DNA from: Tritrichomonas musculus
Lineage: Eukaryota > Parabasalia > Tritrichomonadida > Tritrichomonadidae
Assembly (NCBI GenBank): GCA_039105265.1
Contig: JAPFFF010000065.1
Coordinates: 186,001 to 250,000 of the forward strand
Length of the DNA: 64,000 nt
Direction: 5' to 3'
Shown: piece after piece, positions 10,161-18,272 of the stretch
Numbering within the stretch: the first letter of the stretch is position 1
How the letters are laid out: the number at the start of each line of letters is the position of its first letter
Position numbers and translations under genes: made by a program
Notes under the pieces: model-generated
The model's input: only the letters and a program-made list of their open reading frames with translations
What the model was told of the DNA's origin: nothing
Database searches by the model: none

Positions 10161-12278
10161 TCACTTGTATGGTGGGATCTTTGCCTTGTGCTGTTTGGCT
10201 TTGTTCTTGATTTCTGACACTTGCGACGGTTCCAGAGGAAGCATCCTGTACTCGTTCTCTTCCATACGAGAAACGATCTCACTGAAGCTCGGACGGTCTT
10301 TCGCTTCAGTGCTCAGGCAGTCGCTGACCAGTCGCTTCGCAAACGGAGAGAAACTTTCTGGCACTTCGACCTTTTTGCCTTTGAAGATGTCGCCAATCTT
10401 GATCCTCGAGATGTCGCCGCCGTTCAGCACGAAGAAGCACAGAACGCCAAACGAGTAAACATCAACTTTCTCGTCGTAAAATTCTTCCTCGTTGATGATT
10501 TCTGGCGCCATGAACTTCTGCGTGCCAACGCCGCGCGTCATCGATGACTGCTCCCCCGTCGTCATCAGACGAGCGATGCCGAAGTCGCCGATCTTGATCA
10601 TCCCGTCGCTTCCAAAGAGGATGTTCGAAGGCTTCAGGTCGCGGTGGATGATTCCTCGGCTGTGGACGTACTTCATGCCCTCCGCAACCTGGTACAGACA
10701 GAAACCTGATTCAACGCTCCCCAGAGTTTTCTTCTGCACGGCCGTCTCGAGGTTTCCCGCGCAAAACTCCAGCAGCATGCACGGACGGCGATCAGCGTCG
10801 CCCATGAAGATGCCATGCGTCTTCTCAATGTTCGGGTGGTCCAGCGCGCACAGCAGTTCGCACTCGCCAACAAAATGGCCGAAGTTTCGCTGGGCTGGCT
10901 CGCTCGCGTTCATCTCCTTCAGCGCGTAAGCTTCCCTCTTGTAGACTTTGTACACGCGGCAAAAACCGCCGGAACCAACCTCCTCGCAACGATCAAGACT
11001 CTCAATCGTGCTCGCATCAAGAAGCTTCAGACCAACTGTCGGTGCTGCAGGCGGCGATGTCGATGAAACCTGCTGGCGAAGCCTCGCATTCTCTTCCTTC
11101 TGCTTCCTGTTCTCTTCTTCGAGAGCTGCAATTTTCTCTTTCAGTCTCAAAATTTCATCTCTTGTCGCATCTGTCACTTTTTCTTTGATTCGTCTGTTTG
11201 GCGTGTTTGCTGGCGGTTCTGTCCCAACAAAAACAAATGAAATACAATTTCCCGCAATGCAGAATGAAGCACCGCCTCTGATCGTTGTCTCAGCTGGTGT
11301 GCAAATTTTGGAGCCTGGTTCAGTGGTGAGGAGCTCGCCACAACCGTTATGTCCACACGCGAGGACCTTCCCTTCTGATGTGATGAAAAGTGAATGAGCA
11401 ACGCCAGCTGAGGCTGAAATGATTTTGTGTTTCAGTCCCGAAATTTCTGTGAATTCGCTGTCTGATGATCGTCCTCCCAGTCCCAGACGGCCAAAGAAAT
11501 CTGATCCGCGGACAAAGACTCGCCCATCTTTACAAACTGCCAGAAAGTGATCATAAGTGCCTGACACTTCGATGATTTCTTTTCCTTCAAGTTCTTTCAC
11601 TATTTCAAATGTCAATTTCCCACCTGCCTCACTATCACATCGAACATTTGCACAGAAGACTCGACCACTCGAGCCAGATGCAATGACGAATGACCTGCAG
11701 CAGGCGATGCTGACTGGTTTCTCACTCTGTGGAAGGACTGACTTTTCAATATTCTCTCTTCCTGCCTCCATGTCTCCTGTTGTTATATAAAATATTGATC
11801 CTTCTTTGTCGACTGCTGCTGCTGTGCGACAGCCACCAAAAAGATGAATAGGATTGTGGCCATTTATGTTCACAAAAACTGGAGTACCCCTTTTGTGATA
11901 TTTATGAACATATGCAAGCTGGTTGTTCTTTGAACTGGAACTAGAAAAAAGGTACAGAGTGTAACAATCGCCACAAACAGCTGAAATAAGTTGGCAAGGA
12001 CGACCTTCCTTGTCTTTCAGTTCAAGTCGTTCTTCTTTAGAAATTACTTCTTTCCTATGTGTTCCAAGGATTTGCCCATTTCCATTGTCACCAACTGCAT
12101 AGCCTTGTCCTTCGTTAGTGATCCATATCGTGTGATTTTCGCATGCTGAAAAGGACGAAAGTGAAGAAATGTTGAGATGGGAGTCGCATGGAGGGCAGAT
12201 GAATGGAGTTCCATCTGAATTTTGTTTGTTTGATTTTTCTGCAAGATTGGAATATTTGTTATATCCACAAACCTTCAT
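10161..12278 (-). CDS. RCC1-repeat protein kinase
   Basis: A 705-aa protein. Residues about 40-350 carry RCC1-like beta-propeller repeats ([40 protein letters not shown]). A short coiled coil follows (about 375-408, [19 protein letters not shown]). A complete kinase domain covers about 431-677, with a Gly loop (GSGGFCRVY), Lys454 in [14 protein letters not shown] with Asp547, DFG at 565-567 and APE at 591-593. All catalytic residues are present, so it should be an active Ser/Thr kinase, probably cytosolic, with the propeller as a binding or regulatory module. The kinase half is markedly more GC-rich than the flanking DNA. The ATG at 12278 begins [10 protein letters not shown], itself an RCC1-like start. 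Substrates are unknown. Confidence 0.92.
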   Translation of the reverse strand: MKVCGYNKYSNLAEKSNKQNSDGTPFICPPCDSHLNISSLSSFSACENHTIWITNEGQGYAVGDNGNGQILGTHRKEVISKEERLELKDKEGRPCQLISAVCGDCYTLYLFSSSSSKNNQLAYVHKYHKRGTPVFVNINGHNPIHLFGGCRTAAAVDKEGSIFYITTGDMEAGRENIEKSVLPQSEKPVSIACCRSFVIASGSSGRVFCANVRCDSEAGGKLTFEIVKELEGKEIIEVSGTYDHFLAVCKDGRVFVRGSDFFGRLGLGGRSSDSEFTEISGLKHKIISASAGVAHSLFITSEGKVLACGHNGCGELLTTEPGSKICTPAETTIRGGASFCIAGNCISFVFVGTEPPANTPNRRIKEKVTDATRDEILRLKEKIAALEEENRKQKEENARLRQQVSSTSPPAAPTVGLKLLDASTIESLDRCEEVGSGGFCRVYKVYKREAYALKEMNASEPAQRNFGHFVGECELLCALDHPNIEKTHGIFMGDADRRPCMLLEFCAGNLETAVQKKTLGSVESGFCLYQVAEGMKYVHSRGIIHRDLKPSNILFGSDGMIKIGDFGIARLMTTGEQSSMTRGVGTQKFMAPEIINEEEFYDEKVDVYSFGVLCFFVLNGGDISRIKIGDIFKGKKVEVPESFSPFAKRLVSDCLSTEAKDRPSFSEIVSRMEENEYRMLPLEPSQVSEIKNKAKQHKAKIPPYK

Positions 12279-12342
12279 TCAATTATATTTTATGTTTTAC
12301 AAAATTGAGAGAAAACAGTTTATCTTTTTTATTTCAAAAAGT

Positions 12343-13098
12343 TTAAAAATTTTCATTAAAATTTTTATCTGTTTTATTGATTGACAGATAATTTTCTTTA
12401 ACTATAGACCCTTTTATGAATAAAAAAGAATGCTTTTTAAAAAGTTCGTTATACCTCCCTAATAAACTCGCATTCACTTGATTTTCATTGCCATATTCAA
12501 TCGATTCAATTATTTTTATTTCATAGTCATATTCAATATGATTGTCTTCTAAAAGATGAATTAAATCTGGATTCTGACCATGAATCACATATTTCCATAA
12601 TGATGAATTTAAATTGACTTTGTTCATCATCAAGTATTGAAAAATTTCAAAAGAACCGAAAAATGCAGCATATTCAATTAAACTTTGTTCTTTATTATTA
12701 ATCAAAAATGGATTAGTTTCATAAATAGATGGTTCAATTTTTGTGTTAAGAGATATATTGTTTTTGTTAATAAAAGCAATAAATTCTTCAACTGAATCAT
12801 TTCGAATTAATTCACAAATAAATAAATCATTTTCACCAGTTTTTCTTTTTTCTGCAAATTGGTCAGGAATTTCTTTGTCATTGGTTTTTGTTAATAAAAT
12901 TATTTCTGGCATAAAATATTGAGTATAATTAGATTCTTCATAGTTTTTGTTTATTATTTTATATAATATATTTTGGTCGAATATAATTACTTTTTCATCA
13001 AAAAGATATAAAAGGATTCTTTTATTGTTTTTGAAAATATTGAATATTTCATCATTTGTAAAATAATTTGATAGACTTAAAAAAGGACGAAACCGCAT
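12343..13098 (-). pseudogene. DUF3447/ankyrin-type protein, truncated
   Basis: The sequence has the hallmarks of the trichomonad DUF3447 family: KTGENDLFICELIRND, SIYETNPFLI, SLIEYAAFFGSFEIFQYL and the ENHIEYDYE block. DUF3447 is an ankyrin-like repeat domain of unknown partner. The usual N-terminal helical segment is missing before the first ATG (13098), although the frame stays open to about 13116. The usual C-terminal repeats that follow ENHIE are replaced by unrelated sequence ending in a Lys/Asn-rich tail. There also seems to be a deletion around the YFMPEI segment. It lies 64 bp upstream of the kinase start on the same strand. It is most likely a decaying copy, though a short expressed version cannot be excluded. 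Confidence 0.7.
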
Positions 13099-13116
13099 AC
13101 CTTTTACAACATTCAA

Positions 13117-14686
13117 ATTTTTTTTAAAACTTTCAAAAAAAAGAAAAGAAAGATAAAATGATAGAAAGATTAATTAAAAAAATTATTTATTTTAAGCAAA
13201 AAACAATATTATTTTTATCTAATTGATATAAACCAGGACTTCTAATATTAGTAAAATAATTATCTTCAACATCCTTGACTTTTTTTAAGTTGTTCAAGAC
13301 TAAAACTGAATTGAAATTTTGTTTTTGAATAAAAAATTTCAGAAAACTCAAATAAAAATGAGGTAAAACAATTTTTAGGGAATTTTTAATATATCTTGCA
13401 TAAAAGTAAAAATATTGATAAAAATCGGTGCTGTTTAAAAAAAGTAAAAGGTTTTGTATTAGCAATTGCATCAGATCCTAAATCTAATGGAAGATATGTA
13501 AATTAATACGGAAAAATGAATGGAGACTCGATTTTTTCCTTTCTATCCTTTTGAAAAGTCAGTTTCATTTCGATACATTTATAATTTTGAATTGTAAGGT
13601 TTCTGTTAGGCTTCGTTTTTGATAGTTCATAATCAATCTATTCGTTGAAGAATATCGATGATGTTTTAAAATCTCAAATTAGCGAACAACCAGGCGATAT
13701 GTCGAATTTGACTAGTACTTGCAAGCCATAAATGTTTCGTTGATAAAATCCTTTTGTAATAAATGAGTATGTAGAACGTAGGAAACTATGGCGGTTAAAT
13801 ACGTTAAAACAAAAAACACTCTTTTTAGGTGAATATATAAAGATTTGAAAAACAATTTCACTTGTATATTAATAAGTATCTTTATAAGTAAATAATTAAT
13901 TAAAAGAATTTAAATTAATTACATCACGTATCATTTTAAAGACGAAATATTAAATGAAAAGTTTACATGAAAATTCAATACCTATCGTCAAAAAAGCATC
14001 GAAAAATAAAATAAAAAAATGAACAAAATGAAGGATTAACACATTTTACTATCTGAATATTTTCAATTATCATTTTATTAAAAATATATTTATATAATAA
14101 TGTTTCCTTTTGATGCGTAACAATTCCCAATATTCTTATTTTAGTAGTCATTTCAATTTTTTTATCACAATATTTGATAGGCCAAAATGGTATAAACAAA
14201 AAAACGTATAATTTGAGAGAAGCATTGTAAAATTGACCATATCAAAATCTTAAATATATTATATTTATTTCGGTAAGTATTTAAAAAAACTATATTTTAA
14301 TAAATCATATAAAAATAATACGCATTATTTTACTAAAGTTTTTAGGTATTGCTTTTTTATCTTAGCAATAAATGAAGATATGATTTTCGATTCATATCAT
14401 ATGCAAATAGGTAAAATTTGGTACGTAAAATAGTCTTTTAACACGATAAATACGTTAAAAACAAGTAGTAAAAGATGATTGAATAGCTTTTTGAAACTGA
14501 ATATTTGTTTCATCTTTTGAAGAGCAAAGCTTATAAAATAACCAAATATACAAAGATAAGAGCTTGTAAGTTAAATCATACTGCTGTTTGCTCTTTCAAA
14601 TTTTGAATTTTTCTTGAGTTATGGCATAATCTGGATTGCATTCATTCGTGTTGATTCTTAGCTGTGTAAACTTCTTTAATAATACT
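13117..14686. other. AT-rich intergenic region, 1.6 kb
   Basis: Contains a 94-codon minus-strand frame (13187-13471) whose Phe/Leu/Lys/Asn-rich composition is what AT-rich DNA yields by chance. I see no family signature in it. The rest has no gene-like pattern. The right edge is the insertion site of element 1. Confidence 0.55.
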
Positions 14687-14692
14687 ACCGCT
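14687..14692. repeat. Target-site duplication, left copy (ACCGCT)
   Basis: ACCGCT directly precedes the AG that opens the inverted repeat. The same six bases follow the other end at 37043. A 6-bp duplication is the known signature of Maverick/Polinton integration. Confidence 0.9.
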
Positions 14693-14838
14693 AGAGAGAT
14701 AGGGGACCGGCTCGACAGGGGATAAAAAAGGGGTATCAAAAGGGGTAGGGTTAAAATAAAAGTTTTAAGTTGACGGTAGACACTTTTGAATCTTCATCTT
14801 TGAATTTACATCTTTGAACTTGTTTAGTAGTATATATC

Positions 14839-14879
14839 AGTCGGTTTCCGTCAGGCTAAAGCCCGCCGTCAACACGACT
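14839..14879 (+). other. Conserved hairpin in left inverted repeat
   Basis: The outer stem is AGTCG/CGACT and the inner stem is GGCT/AGCC. The segments between them, GTTTCCG on the left and CGTCAACA on the right, are shared with the hairpin at the end of element 2 although the stems differ. It is preceded by TAGTAGTATATA, as in element 2. Function unknown. Confidence 0.7.
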
Positions 14880-14949
14880 AATGAACAAAAATAACAACAA
14901 CGAAAAATCGAACTTTCAAAAATTTTTTATTTTTTATCAGCAATTTATA

Positions 14950-15156
14950 ATGTCAAACCAAGCCGAAACATTAAGCACCCTCATTAATAGAATCAATAAA
15001 AAGCTAAAAGGATGGAGACCTGCATTAAAATACCTCTACGATAATGATGATATCATAGATGAAGTACTAAAAGAGATAAATCACTTTATTAAACAGCTAA
15101 AGAAATTCAACGGTCCTGCTGAATTAATTGCTGAACTTGAAGAACTCATTTATTAG
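14950..15156 (+). CDS. 68-aa protein encoded within the inverted repeat (left copy)
   Basis: Small helical, charged protein (MSNQAETLSTL, then a KGWRPALKYLY segment, ending AELEELIY). An upstream in-frame ATG at 14881 exists only here. In the right-hand copy a one-base T-run difference puts it out of frame, so the conserved start is 14950. Left and right copies differ at only a few residues (ETLS/EQLS, PAEL/PEQL), which argues that the protein is under constraint. I do not recognise the family. Its place in both termini, outside all other genes, is like that of genes duplicated in viral terminal repeats, but this says nothing certain about its role. Confidence 0.7.
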   Translation: MSNQAETLSTLINRINKKLKGWRPALKYLYDNDDIIDEVLKEINHFIKQLKKFNGPAELIAELEELIY

Positions 15157-15189
15157 ACAATTCATTTAATTCATTCTCAAGCTGATGAA

Positions 15190-15200
15190 CTTTATTTTTG
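15190..15200 (+). promoter_or_regulatory. T-rich upstream motif (CTTTATTTTTG)
   Basis: A candidate core promoter element 30 bp before the ATG at 15231. The same CTTTTATTTTTG-type motif recurs before many genes of both elements. It lies at the inner end of the inverted repeat. Confidence 0.45.
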
Positions 15201-15230
15201 TTTTTTGTTTTTTAATTTCATGATAAAGAT

Positions 15231-15686
15231 ATGTCAACACCAAAAGTTTATGATTACATTAATTCACTTATTGAAATGTTAGATGAATCAGAGAAGTTTA
15301 AACAATGTGATTTCTCAATATTGTGTGATAGATACCCGATACCTTGCGGAAAGGCTGCATATAAAGCTAAAGTGATATACATATCATTGAAGAACAAAGA
15401 TAATGAATTTAAACGATTATATTATGATAAGATTGTTGAACTCGGGCTCGAATATATAACATTAACATCAAATGTTAGAAGAAGAATATCAACGAATTCA
15501 CTTGAGTTCTTCGCTGAAGGCTCAAATGAAGAACAATCATTTAAAGAATACAAGTATTATAATTACAGTATCAGGAAAGTTAATGATATGAAAACAAAGG
15601 AACTCATCGAACAGATGAGACAAAAATATAATATCAATACGCCTCGTCTGTTTGTAGGTGTTCAACAACAAATTGTATTAGATTAA
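15231..15686 (+). CDS. Conserved Maverick orphan protein, 151 aa
   Basis: A homologue occurs in element 2 (55709-56155). Shared features are a VYDYxN start, QCNFSILCDKYP / QCDFSILCDRYP, a KVLYVSIKxKD block, a YxxKxxELxL helix, RRKIS/RRRIS and YKYYNYSI followed by a LKQKY or MRQKY helix. Two diverged elements keep both length and pattern, so it is a genuine, probably structural or DNA-handling Maverick protein, but I recognise no known domain. The start at 15231 gives the same N-terminus as the homologue. The stop overlaps the convergent ATPase gene by 4 bp. Confidence 0.75.
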   Translation: MSTPKVYDYINSLIEMLDESEKFKQCDFSILCDRYPIPCGKAAYKAKVIYISLKNKDNEFKRLYYDKIVELGLEYITLTSNVRRRISTNSLEFFAEGSNEEQSFKEYKYYNYSIRKVNDMKTKELIEQMRQKYNINTPRLFVGVQQQIVLD

Positions 15687-16627
15687 TGAATCTCAATTGT
15701 ATTTGTTCTCGTATTGACTAATATGAATTGATGACCTGATAAGTCTTTATATTTTTGCCATAAATGTTCAAACTCAATCGGAATCGGAACTTGATGATAT
15801 ACATAACTCAACTTTTGCCTTGAATAACCACTAAAGATAAAGAATGATGTCGCATTATTCTTGTAGTCAGTTTTGATTGCTTTGAAGAACTGAATATTAA
15901 TGTAAACGATTGAGTGTTTATGTCTGAGCTGTGAAACATAATTTGTAAAGTAATCAGTCTTTAAAATTAATGAACGGCTCGCATCTTCACAAAGTATGAT
16001 AGTGTTTAGCGGTTTATTCGGTTGACCTAGCTTATCGATATGAAGAAACTCAAACATATCGTTTAACTTCTTTTCATTTTGCTTCGCAAAAGGTGACTCC
16101 GTCCCTTTGATTACTATTTTTGGTGTTGATGAATACTTGTCATACAATTCTTTATATAAATCAAGTTGTTTAAGATATTCTTCAGCGTTTGAATCACTAA
16201 TGACTTTGATCGGAAGTTGTATCAATTCACGTTGAGCAATAAATGTTGCATCATTGATTGTACCGCTCTTAGATATATAAACAATTAAATGAAAGTCAGA
16301 GTTCTTTAATCTTGACATTTGAATGATATCTCTTAAAACGACATGGCTCTTTCCTCTTCCTTGATTTCCGACAAGTATATTCAATGAATTGTAATGTGCA
16401 TAGATTCCTTTCGCGATCGGTCTGATTGATTCATTCTTTATTTTTGATTCATTGCGTTGATAAGCTTTATTCATCTCATCATCAATATTAAATGTCTTTT
16501 CATTAACTGTTGGCTTGAATGATTCATATTCAAATGCAAAACTCATTCGGTCATCATCATAATCAGAACCACTAGAGAATAAAACCTCTTTATAATTAAA
16601 GTGCGTCGGTTTCATGAAACGTTTCAT
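15683..16627 (-). CDS. A32-like DNA-packaging ATPase (FtsK/HerA superfamily)
   Basis: Walker A is GNQGRGKS (residues 87-94) and Walker B is NTIILCEDAS. An Arg/Lys-rich segment follows the second motif, as in poxvirus A32-type genome-packaging ATPases. In Mavericks this protein is predicted to pump the element's DNA into the capsid. The homologue in element 2 is at 59414-60280, with GKPGAGKS and LLILDDC. The protein is 314 aa, within the usual size, and appears intact. Two Met codons (residues 1 and 5) are possible starts. It is the first of a minus-strand run with the genes up to 18179. Confidence 0.9.
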   Translation of the reverse strand: MKRFMKPTHFNYKEVLFSSGSDYDDDRMSFAFEYESFKPTVNEKTFNIDDEMNKAYQRNESKIKNESIRPIAKGIYAHYNSLNILVGNQGRGKSHVVLRDIIQMSRLKNSDFHLIVYISKSGTINDATFIAQRELIQLPIKVISDSNAEEYLKQLDLYKELYDKYSSTPKIVIKGTESPFAKQNEKKLNDMFEFLHIDKLGQPNKPLNTIILCEDASRSLILKTDYFTNYVSQLRHKHSIVYINIQFFKAIKTDYKNNATSFFIFSGYSRQKLSYVYHQVPIPIEFEHLWQKYKDLSGHQFILVNTRTNTIEIH

Positions 16628-16651
16628 TTCTTTAGTTTTCGTTAAAGCTCT

Positions 16652-16783
16652 TCATGAATACATTTTTGTTCTTATCTCTTCACTGAGTTCTGGTTCTTTG
16701 TCAGGAATCATTAAAGATACTTCAACAATCTTCACTAAAAATAAACCTGTTAATAATGAAACCACTAATATTTCATACAGCAT
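16652..16783 (-). CDS. Small membrane peptide, 43 aa
   Basis: A short frame fills the gap between the ATPase and the 189-aa gene. It begins MLYEILVVSLLTGLFL, a clear single hydrophobic helix, and ends in a charged tail (ELSEEIRTKMYS). The ATG lies 10 bp from the stop of the preceding gene and the stop 24 bp before the ATPase start, a spacing typical of this tightly packed element. Short membrane proteins are common in virus-like elements. I infer function only from the helix. Confidence 0.5.
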   Translation of the reverse strand: MLYEILVVSLLTGLFLVKIVEVSLMIPDKEPELSEEIRTKMYS

Positions 16784-16793
16784 TTAATAGTTT

Positions 16794-17363
16794 TTAAATA
16801 CATGTTTTTAATGAAATGTTGTGTCTAATGAGTTCGGTATAAATGCTATTATATTTGTATTTCAAGTCATTTGATTCATTATTTTTGTAAACCAAAATCC
16901 TATCAATCAAAAGATATTTTGAACGAGAAACACAACCATTACACGCACAATCATCATTGACAATCAATTCAACTTTATCAGCTTGTGTTAGTAATTTGAT
17001 GAGCTCCATTAATGTATTTGAATGACAAATCAATAAATCATTGACTTTTATTGGGTTTGTTTCATAGATTGACAACAATATCTCAAGAAATTTGTTTTTG
17101 GTTTCAAGTTCTGTTATATCAGCTCCTATATCACTTATACCCCTTTCTAGTGAAACGCTGTTTGTTGGAAGCTGTGATTGATATACTCCATTCATCTGAG
17201 GTATAGTAAAATTTGTGGCTTGAGATGATTGTGGTAATGGTTGTACTGATGGATATTCAACTGATTGTGGTTGCTTTGGTTTGATGTTTATATTAATACT
17301 GGTTGATTGTTCCTGCTTAACTGATGCATCGTTTTCTGATGAAAGAATACGTGCTTTATTCAT
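16794..17363 (-). CDS. Conserved Maverick orphan protein, 189 aa
   Basis: The N-terminal half is low-complexity (Ser/Gln/Pro-rich). The C-terminal ~90 residues match the 174-aa protein of element 2 (55163-55687): a helix ending at a Val-Glu-Leu strand (ADKVELIVNDDCAC), a Ser-containing loop, an Ile-Asp-x-Ile block and the end YTELIRHNISLKTCI against YNELVNNYHVCLKYCI. Cys residues after the acidic loop are conserved. No known fold is recognised. A GTTTTATTTTT motif lies about 23 bp before the ATG. Confidence 0.7.
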   Translation of the reverse strand: MNKARILSSENDASVKQEQSTSININIKPKQPQSVEYPSVQPLPQSSQATNFTIPQMNGVYQSQLPTNSVSLERGISDIGADITELETKNKFLEILLSIYETNPIKVNDLLICHSNTLMELIKLLTQADKVELIVNDDCACNGCVSRSKYLLIDRILVYKNNESNDLKYKYNSIYTELIRHNISLKTCI

Positions 17364-17427
17364 ATTTAAGTTATTCGTTTTAGGTAAAAATAAAACAACA
17401 TTAATGATGAGCCATTCAATGATTCAT

Positions 17428-17673
17428 TTATAAAGTCATTTGTTCAGCTGATTTAATACGTTCATCAATGGTTCTTAATTGTATCTTAATTGATTCAATA
17501 TCATTAAATAGCTGTTTATATATCGACAGTATGTGAATCATCTTATCAAAAGTTCCGTTTAATGCGTCATCTTCAGAATTCATACATTTATCAAATATCT
17601 TATCCTTTACCCTTCTAAACTGAGCGTGTAAAGATGATGTATCACAACTCAAACCATTAATAGCACTATTCAT
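17428..17673 (-). CDS. 81-aa helical protein of unknown function
   Basis: Predicted mostly helical with an amphipathic C-terminal half (YKQLFNDIESIKIQLRTID), probably a coiled coil. No homologue is recognised in element 2. It has a TTTTATTTTTG motif 6 bp before the ATG and sits in the minus-strand run between two orphan genes. Confidence 0.6.
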   Translation of the reverse strand: MNSAINGLSCDTSSLHAQFRRVKDKIFDKCMNSEDDALNGTFDKMIHILSIYKQLFNDIESIKIQLRTIDERIKSAEQMTL

Positions 17674-17679
17674 TTAAAC

Positions 17680-17690
17680 CAAAAATAAAA
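17680..17690 (-). promoter_or_regulatory. T-rich upstream motif (TTTTATTTTTG)
   Basis: It lies 6 bp before the ATG at 17673 on the minus strand and belongs to the motif family seen before many Maverick genes here. Confidence 0.45.
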
Positions 17691-17698
17691 CTTCAAAA

Positions 17699-17787
17699 TG
17701 ATTTTTGATGACTGATACCTAAAATATAAGTCATTTATTTGATTTCAAATTGAAGGTTAAAATTATCCCTTTTAATAGCTCTTTTTA
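17699..17787 (+). repeat. Interspersed element-1 repeat, copy a
   Basis: About 85 bp resembling 23588-23676: GATGACTGATxCCTAAAATA, then GATTTCAAATTGAAGG, TTAAAA and T-rich CCCTTTT blocks. It spans the gap between two minus-strand genes and the last codons of the upstream one. Confidence 0.75.
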
Positions 17788-18179
17788 TTATCATTGTCAT
17801 CTTCATTGTCATGCGTCTTTTGCCTTTTGAATGTGAGAATCCTGTTAATCATGTATGATGTTATATTTATATTTAAATGCTTTTGAATCAATTGTTTTGC
17901 AAATGATGCTTGTTTATGTTGTGGTAGTTTCATTATTTCTTTCATTCGTTCATCATCAAGGAACTGTATAACTAATTCACGGTCATGAGCGTTCAAGAAC
18001 TTTGATGAATTGAATAAAGCTCGTTTTGGTTTATCATCTTTTATTTGATTCTCTTCATCTGATGAATCATTATTGTCATTGTCAAATGAACCTTCATTAT
18101 CATCTGATTTAGCAATTAATATTGTTAACAAATGATGTATTTCTTCAACATGCTTCATTATCTCTCTTAATTCTGTCAT
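17772..18179 (-). CDS. 135-aa protein with possible helix-turn-helix, unknown function
   Basis: It starts with a helix, then has an acidic Asn/Asp/Ser linker (residues about 27-50), then a helical block (LNAHDRELVIQFLDDER and FAKQLIQKHLNI followed by ITSYMINRILTFKRQK). The last block has the spacing of a helix-turn-helix and a basic end, so DNA binding is possible but unproven. It is divergent from the polymerase gene, sharing a 93-bp AT-rich intergenic region. Confidence 0.6.
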   Translation of the reverse strand: MTELREIMKHVEEIHHLLTILIAKSDDNEGSFDNDNNDSSDEENQIKDDKPKRALFNSSKFLNAHDRELVIQFLDDERMKEIMKLPQHKQASFAKQLIQKHLNINITSYMINRILTFKRQKTHDNEDDNDNKKSY

Positions 18180-18272
18180 TTCAATGAAATAAAAAACTCT
18201 AATTATTTTTTTATTTTTTGATTTAACATTTTTTCAAATTTCAAATAATTTGATTTTTTAATTATATCATAA

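Larger units (their letters stand above)
14693..15200 (+). repeat. Element 1 left terminal inverted repeat
   Basis: It matches the reverse complement of 36534-37042 with a few substitutions and indels, for example one extra T in the right copy near 36797. The outer 60 bp are rich in GGGG tracts (AGGGGATAAAAAAGGGG). It then contains a conserved hairpin (14839-14879) and a complete 68-aa gene. The inner edge is in TTTATTTTTG, which also serves as the upstream motif of the next gene. Confidence 0.95.

Noticed and set aside
13187-13471. 94-codon minus-strand frame in the host intergenic region
   Set aside because: It starts at a non-ATG codon, has AT-driven composition and no similarity to a family I know. 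A distant remnant of a DUF3447 gene was considered, but no segment matched.
14881-14949. N-terminal extension of the left inverted-repeat protein (start at 14881)
   Set aside because: The right-hand copy has one more T in the run, which puts this ATG out of frame, so the extension is not conserved.
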